A stretch of 64,000 bases of DNA from Utricularia gibba (taxonomy: Eukaryota; Streptophyta; Magnoliopsida; Lamiales; Lentibulariaceae), in assembly GCA_002189035.1 (NCBI GenBank), contig NEEC01000016.1:434001-498000 (forward strand), given 5' to 3'. Each line of letters opens with the position of its first letter. Positions within the stretch are counted from its first letter, which is position 1. The notes under the pieces were generated by a model. That model searched no databases. It was not told the DNA's origin and saw only the letters and a list, made by a program, of their open reading frames with translations. Position numbers and translations under genes: made by a program. This document shows, piece by piece, positions 57,601 to 64,000 of the stretch.

Positions 57601-60600
57601 TCACAAAGGGCTATAAAAGGTTAATATACGCAGACAAGTAAACCAATGGAATTCTCCGTTGTACCTTATATAGTACCAAAAAAATAAAAAGAAAAAGAAA
57701 AGAAACCTTCAGTGGGATGAGTTCAGGAAAACACAGAGTATGGAAGGACTCATGGTAAGTGCCAATGCGAGATGTTTAAAGTTAAAGAAACCACACACCT
57801 GTTCCTCATGAAAACCCGAATCAACCTGCCATTGCTGATTATAAGCAGGACTCTGGAAAAAAGGTGCAGGAAAAAATATACGAAAAACCTGAAAGCTAAC
57901 AACAAAGATAATAAATAAACTTCACGAAGGTTGCACAGTACCATATGCTTTGATTTTTCCTTTTTAGGCACCATTGATACTTCCATGGATTCAAACTGGC
58001 ATTGCTTTTCAAAATCCCTAACAGAATCAACTTCTAATGTGCTACGAAACACCAAACCACCATGGAGAGCACTTTGATCATCTTGAAGTGAATTTGTATC
58101 ACAACTTGATGCATCCGTTTTACTTTGTAACTGAAATGGTGCGGATGTCCTTAAACTGAGAGGGCTGATAATTTTTCTGGAAGAAGTTCGAATACGTTTT
58201 GCTGGAACTGGTGCATGTAAGGTTCTACCAGGCCTCTTCTTTGACAAACTAGACTGCTGGTTGACTAATTTCACTTCAGTAACCAATAAGTCAGAGTCCA
58301 CTTCTGACAACCCAATGCCATGCCAATGCTTCAAGTGTTTCAACTTTTTTCTGCCATATCTAGAAGGATTGCTATCATCAAAAGTAAATGGCATGTTGAA
58401 GGCGTTGGTTTCTCCCTCATCTTCACCATATGCATTATCTCGGGATTCAAAGTCTGCAGAAGAAAGAACTCCTGTAAATGTATATCATGCATTTGGTGAG
58501 CAACCTAGAGGAAAATAAATTGAGCTAACCAGTTACACCATCACATGCTGATATCACTGCCTCCTCTTGTACACAGTGCCCATATCTCTGAAAATTTAGC
58601 AATTCAAGACATAATACATTAAAACCCATATAGGTTAAACCAGAGTTTTAATTCTAAATTTGGTATCAGAACTTAATTATGGAGAGCATAGAAAAAAAAT
58701 ATCTTAAATAGGATTATAAACAAGCATTCTAAGCTAATTGGAGTCATAAATTAGGCGATTTTGATGAAAATTGGGCTAATATCCTTCCTAATTTTATGCA
58801 CTTTAGCACCCAACAAGCATTAACTCTCCCTGAAAAGGAGGTGACCCAGTTGCACATTCGGATATCGTTGCCTTGGGAACTTGGAAAATTATACAAAAGA
58901 AAGTACAGAAACTTACAGGAAATATGACAAAGAGAAAAATGGAAGACAGGATCCAAGTTATGAGCTAATCAGAATTGAGGAACAGAACACTTACTCCAAT
59001 ATGAGCTAAGTGGGTTAAAACAGACTTCTTATAGGTCTCCATAGCTCCAGAAGGGGCTGTGTAGAAAATATTTTCCTGTATACATTAACAGGATAAAATA
59101 ACTACCCAGGAAAGCTTGCCAACTTCAAACATGGGATAGACATATATTTGAGGTATTCAACCTTCTTAGCTTCCACACATGAGTTTTTGTCTCTTCGCAG
59201 TTGGCAAGCAACAACAGCATCACAAGAAATTTGAGCTGCCGCAGTCATTTTCCACATTCGTTCCTACAATACATGGCATAAAAATTCTCTTAAAATTTGA
59301 TTTTCATATGTGGAAATAAAATGAATGAAATCTACATACAGAATTTCTGAATGACTTTTGACCAAAATAGATAGAAGGATTATGATTTCAAACCTGTGCA
59401 AAATCATTTGACAGCCATGCCATTTCTTCAAGCACATAATCCCATTGGGATCTTCGTCTAATCTCCACTTTTGAAGTCACAACAGAAACCGCTGCGAATC
59501 TTTTTCTCTTTTCCTATTTTCAAATTGGAACAGGTTTTTGCATCAGATGACCAATTTAATTAGCAAGTACAATTATTGATGATGAATTAAAGAAAATTTC
59601 TTAATAATAACCTCTACAATTTGTGCCTCTTTCAAAACTGAATCCTCATCAATAAAACCCGCAGAATCAATCACACTTGACAATTCACCACGGAGGGTGC
59701 TTGAACTTTTGGTATCAACAGAATCTTGATGGTTATTGAGACAAGATATTTCATCAAGCATTTCATTTCGCACAGCCAAAGGATCATCATGATTCCTGTC
59801 AGAGTGCTTGGGGCCAACAGCGCCCATTGCTTGCTCATGCAATGAACCGGTCTCATGTAGACTCTGAGAACAATTTTGATTATACCATTTTACAAGACCT
59901 GAATTTTGTCTTTGCTCAGAGCCTTTCACACAAGATGGCCTATTTGGCGAGCCTTCATTTCTATGTATATTACAAGAGTGGATGCTTTGCACTGCAGCAC
60001 CCATTTCAGCACCATTGCTCCCATCAATATATTGTCCAGTTGCAGAGGAAATTGACTTTGATTGCAAACCCACTGTTTCATGAGAAAAACTGATTCTTTC
60101 CATAGCACCATTTCGATTCTCTTCCTCCCCTGGGATTTTGAAATCATTCACTTCATGAGCAATAATTTGGTTATCAACTTCTCCTGAAGGTAAGCCCAAT
60201 TGATAATCATAAGAAGAAGAAGCCTTCTTGCCTATCACTTGGATCTCCTCTGGTCCAGTGGGGCTCATTTTTTCAGAACTTTTAAAATCTCCAGTTTGCA
60301 TTTCTTGGATGGATGGCGTATCCATAGGAACACATAAACTAGACAAATCAGGATTTCGGGGCTTAGAAACACCTTCAAAGGAGTTTTCCATAGACTTGTT
60401 GCACTTCAAGGAATCAAAATCATGACATTGTTGCAATCCTGATGTTTCATTTTTAACGATTGCACCATCTGAAGGACTAACAGACATTGAAAAAGCTACC
60501 ATTTTATCCATGTTATGTTTTAGCTCTCCACATTCTAAACTCTTGAGATCTCCAGAGCCATGGTGAGAAGGCAACATGGCATGACCACCATGAGCAGGAG

Positions 60601-61491
60601 CCACATCTGCCGAGACAGACCTAATTCTATCACAACTGGGGCGGGACCTGTTTCGCCTCTTATATGCCTTCCCAGATAGATCAAAACCAACTAGATCAAC
60701 ATGTTTCTGAGCCCTATTTACTTGGAGTGGCTGTTCAAGTGGAACAATATCACTCTCGCAGCAGTGTGACAAACCATGACCACGCTTATCAAACTCAGTC
60801 TCAGAAACCAACAAGCGGCTATCAGCACTCTTGGCATCTATAGAAACCACTACCGGTCCATCCCTACATTCCACAGAATCTCCATGTGATGGCGTCACAG
60901 ACACAAAATCCCATTTCGGTTCGCTACATCAGCAAGAAACAAAAAAATAAATAGCAATCACAAATAATCAAAACGAAATAATATTGACATCAAATAAGTG
61001 ATCTGAGACGAGAAATTACTTGGTAACTAGCTGATCATTCTGTTGATCAACTACTAAATTTGACTGAAAACTAACTGAATCAACATTAACCTTGTAATCT
61101 AGGAGGTTTCCACCCTGAAGGAACAAAAAATGATCTAATGATATAAAAAATCACGAATCACATCAATTTGCATTCTTCACCTTCTCAAGAAACTCCAATT
61201 CTTTTATTGTCTCATCACGAGCACAGAACTTTTGTCTGCAGGCGAGAAAAGCAGTTACCACAATCAGGGGAAAAGTCACACTGAAAAATGTTGTAAGTGA
61301 AACTATGAATATTACAAACCAAAACTACACCTGAGCTCTGTATGAACTTTTTCAATCGCTCCTTCCAGTGGAGAATTGTCATCAGCATCATGAACACCAC
61401 CTTCAACAACTTCTCCCATAGAATTACATTTGGCATTGACTACATCACAGAATGATGTCCCAAATCCATTCACTAATACTTCAACAGCCAT
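54658..61491 (-). CDS. EAF1: EAF1-type scaffold of the NuA4 histone acetyltransferase complex (HSA and SANT domains)
   Basis: Twenty minus-strand exons: 61491-61331, 61235-61181, 61114-61020, 60923-59612, 59513-59394, 59263-59162, 59075-58995, 58587-58530, 58471-57942, 57852-57799, 57466-57412, 57325-57132, 57051-56998, 56868-56788, 56698-56561, 56428-56312, 56089-55992, 55874-55674, 55597-55372, 55212-54658. They give 1428 residues with phases closing. The N-terminal block has EGAIEKVHTELR and IKELEFLEKGGN. A long Ser-rich exon follows. The HSA helix is WDYVLEEMAWLSNDFAQERMWKM split by an intron at about residue 581. The SANT/Myb domain (about 945-1020) has DLGPNWELVSDAFNS. The C-terminal part is Gln/Pro-rich with AYAIRLAKERRRQQ. 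In Arabidopsis EAF1A/B (about 1950 residues) the tail is far longer; here TAA at 54658 cuts it. Exon 11/12 boundaries were chosen by phase and similarity. Confidence 0.88.
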
Positions 61492-63028
61492 CCATGCTCT
61501 GTTTTTTAACTAAACAGAGAACACCCTATTATAGAAATCGAATGTTGCAGAATTTGTTAAACACAACAGCAGAGCAAAGACGTTACACATACAGCAAGAA
61601 AGGTAAGATCAGGGATTCTATGTCGCATAAAATAGAAAACTAGAGCACAAATACAAACCATGAAAAGGCACAACACAACGAATATCAATTAATAACTTTT
61701 TACATCAATGCACAACTACTACCTACTAGTGATCAACATAAAGACCATCAACTAAACGAGCTTATAATAGAGCAAAATCAGCTCCTACTATCACCAACTT
61801 CGTAATCACAACATTACGCAATCACTCACCATGCAAATGCAGCTAGAGACAATTATGCAATAAGAAAATCCCCAAAATACCATCTTTATATTACACAATT
61901 AATTAATGCGCGGCAAAATGAACTTCGTCTAGGCATAAATGAACTTGACAGCAAGCTCACAATTTCTCAGCAGGGACGCCAATATGCCACCTGGATTACA
62001 CGGTAAGTATTCAACGATTGGACGAGTAAACTAGAAAAACCCTTCGTTTACAGCCTTGTTTTTTTTTCTCGCTAGGGTTTTTGGTTTTGATGAAGAAACA
62101 ATCCCAACTCAATATGGCGTTTCACTTCCACATGCAAAAATCGAGCAACCCCCTTGTGAATTCACCGCAGAGACCAAAAAATACAAAAAAAATTAGAAAA
62201 AAATGGTTGTATCATCCGGCAGAACTCCCCTCTTCCCGGGAATTCAATATACGAATCTCAGGCTCGTCCCGTTCCCGTTCCCGTTCGTGGGGAATATTTT
62301 CAGTTCAGCGTATCAGCAATTTAATATTTCTTATATTAATAATAATTATTATTATACTCACGTACCCGGTACCCACCCTGCAATGCACAGTCAGATTCAG
62401 TCAGATTATTTTATTTTTTACAAAAAGAAATTATAAAATCATGCTTTAAGTAATTAAATATAAATAATGTTTCTGTTCTCATTTCGTTTGATATTTTTAA
62501 ATATATATTGTGATAATTCCTAAGAATAGATTCTCTAAAAAAGAAAAGGGTAAAGATGGAACATTTTTATAGCTTGATCTTAAAAGTCAGATGATGCAAT
62601 TAAATTAGTTTTATATCTCAATCATTCGATCTCTAATGGTTTCTGTGCAAAGTAATTAAGGTATAATTAAATTTAACCTAATCCCTATTACAAATTATTA
62701 GTAATTTAAAATGATTCAGTCACGATTTTTTTAAATAATCTTCCCCATCTCTTGTAGGTTGAAATGTAACTAACTAAGCTTTATACTTCAATTCAAAAAC
62801 CCCACAATGAAACTGTCAAAAAAAAGTGTGAAAATCTGTACTCTGGACAAGAATGCTCAAGAACAGAAAATACTCCCCAGGCTCAGATAAAAAATCATCA
62901 CCATCATCAGCAACATGAGGATCTCCAGAATTTGGTTTCAAATGCCTCAAGAGATGAATGTAAAGCCTGTAGGAATAGGTATCCTCTGATAGCAGGAAGC
63001 AACTAACCGGTGTTTCCTTCAACTGATG
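61492..63028. promoter_or_regulatory. EAF1 leader and promoter with telo-box, then AT-rich spacer
   Basis: 61492 to about 62080 should hold the EAF1 leader, possibly with an intron. An upstream ATG at 61495 starts a four-codon ORF overlapping the main start. A telo-box (AAACCCTAG on the minus strand) lies at 62072-62080. 62300-62800 is AT-rich and non-coding. The right end is the 3' UTR of the PHAX-like gene. Confidence 0.5.
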
Positions 63029-64000
63029 CTATTGATCGTTGTGATCATCTCCTGAAACAATGTCATCATATGAGACGGGCACCCGTATTCGATCATGAAC
63101 TGATCTACGTTTCTGGGCATCAGTTGGAATCTCAAACTGGATGCTGTCTTCAGGGGTGACCTTTGGAACAGTGGATGGATCACTTTGCAAAGTGGCCTCT
63201 ACCGGCTGCTTCAGTTCTAGCTTGTTATTAGCTTGTTGCTTAAATTGCTTCTGTGAGAGCACAAGATTAATGCATCAGATGCTCATATGTCAGCTCATAC
63301 ACATGAAATTCTTGAACTGTGCACAACGAGAAACGTTTACATACCTCAAACTCTTTCCCCTTTTTCATTATTTCCTTATACGCAGTTGGATCACGCACCT
63401 TGATGAGGCTCCACAATATACCACCACCATTACGAAACCGGCTTCCATCTGCAGTTCTTTGCCCTCCGCATGATTGAATAGCATCCACCTGAAAGTCATT
63501 TATGTCATGGTATGCGGGAAAAACACCCACGGACTGCTAAGGTCAAAACTGCATGCTCATGCTTGACTTCATAAATGACACAGCCACAAGTTGATTATGT
63601 GATCAATTAGTGGAGTCGATAGGCAAGATTTATCACGAGCCTTCTCTTTTTGAAAAAAAAAATATTAACAGGAGTATCCAGATTTGATGAAGGCTTCGTG
63701 GCTAATTGCCTCGAATCCCACCAATCAGCAAGAATGCTGGGTGTATTAATCTCGTGTGAGAGGCGACTAGGAAAAAGTGAAAATTGAGCCATAAATGCAA
63801 AACCATGAAAATCAACCTACATCAATGGAAAAGATGAGGAAGCATTCTTATATCAAAGTTTCATTTGGATGAAAGCAAGAAATTCTTCAAACGGTGGATC
63901 TGCGAATGAATTGAGACAACATCAAACCAAGAGCAAGAAGACACAGTCCGAAAGCATGTGGGGTGTTGTGGTTTAATTTGTCTCACCTTCAATTAGAAAA
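63029..64000 (-). CDS. PHAX-like RNA-binding protein, 3' end only (runs off the window)
   Basis: Two terminal exons are visible on the minus strand: 63488-63345 (48 codons) and 63250-63029 (73 codons plus stop), joined in phase 0. The first carries VDAIQSCGGQRTADGSRF, GGGILWSLIKVRDP and AYKEIMKKGKEFE, the distal part of the RNA_GG_bind/PHAX domain. The second starts KQFKQQANN and ends IRVPVSYDDIVSGDDHNDQ. PHAX is the phosphorylated adaptor for nuclear export of snRNA in animals; plant homologs share this RNA-binding domain but are little studied. The rest of 63489-64000 behaves as an intron without coding content, so the upstream exons must lie beyond position 64000. Confidence 0.8.

Overview
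This window is plant nuclear DNA, most likely from a eudicot with a compact, gene-dense genome. Intron-rich genes sit a few hundred bases to about 2.6 kb apart. The gene families are plant-specific or have plant-type architecture: EDR2-like PH/START protein, GATA factor, BTR1-type KH protein, plant EAF1, P- and E-class PPR proteins, S-protein homolog, cell-wall glycine-rich protein, and a lysine-rich plant H2B. I reconstructed 19 protein-coding genes by splicing exons by eye. In almost every case the intron phases close exactly. No rRNA, tRNA, CRISPR or viral feature was recognised.

Layout. 0-10 kb: a conserved nuclear-looking protein of unknown function (-) is divergent from a 19-exon myotubularin phosphatase (+), followed by an intronless histone H2B. 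10-20 kb: a cytosolic-type GH3 beta-glucosidase (two frame breaks), a three-KH RNA-binding protein (BTR1 type), a secreted glycine-rich protein on the minus strand (three frame breaks), and a small secreted S-protein homolog. 20-31 kb, minus strand: PP2A B' subunit, cytosolic leucyl-tRNA synthetase (single coding exon) and an OTU deubiquitinase. 31-43 kb, plus strand: a mitochondrial-type PPR protein, the m6A methyltransferase subunit MTB (one frame break) and an EDR2-like lipid-binding protein. 43-50 kb: a GATA factor behind a long AT-rich, G-box-containing spacer, then alpha-tubulin. 50-64 kb, minus strand: GOT1, an E-class PPR protein (one frame break, with a MITE in its intron), the NuA4 scaffold EAF1 with a shortened C-terminus, and the 3' end of a PHAX-like RNA-binding gene that runs off the right edge.

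The genes are mostly housekeeping and do not form one pathway. Several act in RNA biology and translation (MTB, BTR1, LeuRS, PPRs, PHAX-like), chromatin (H2B, EAF1) and membrane traffic or lipid signalling (myotubularin, EDR2-like, GOT1). Five 5' regions carry a telo-box.

The most unusual signals concern gene integrity. Seven reading-frame breaks in four genes each look like the loss of one base, nearly all in short C/G runs. This suggests systematic homopolymer under-calling in the assembly more than real gene death. There are also four GC-AG introns, a PIF/Harbinger-like MITE with TTA target duplications, and decayed coding sequence downstream of the EAF1 stop. I see no convincing novel multi-gene system.
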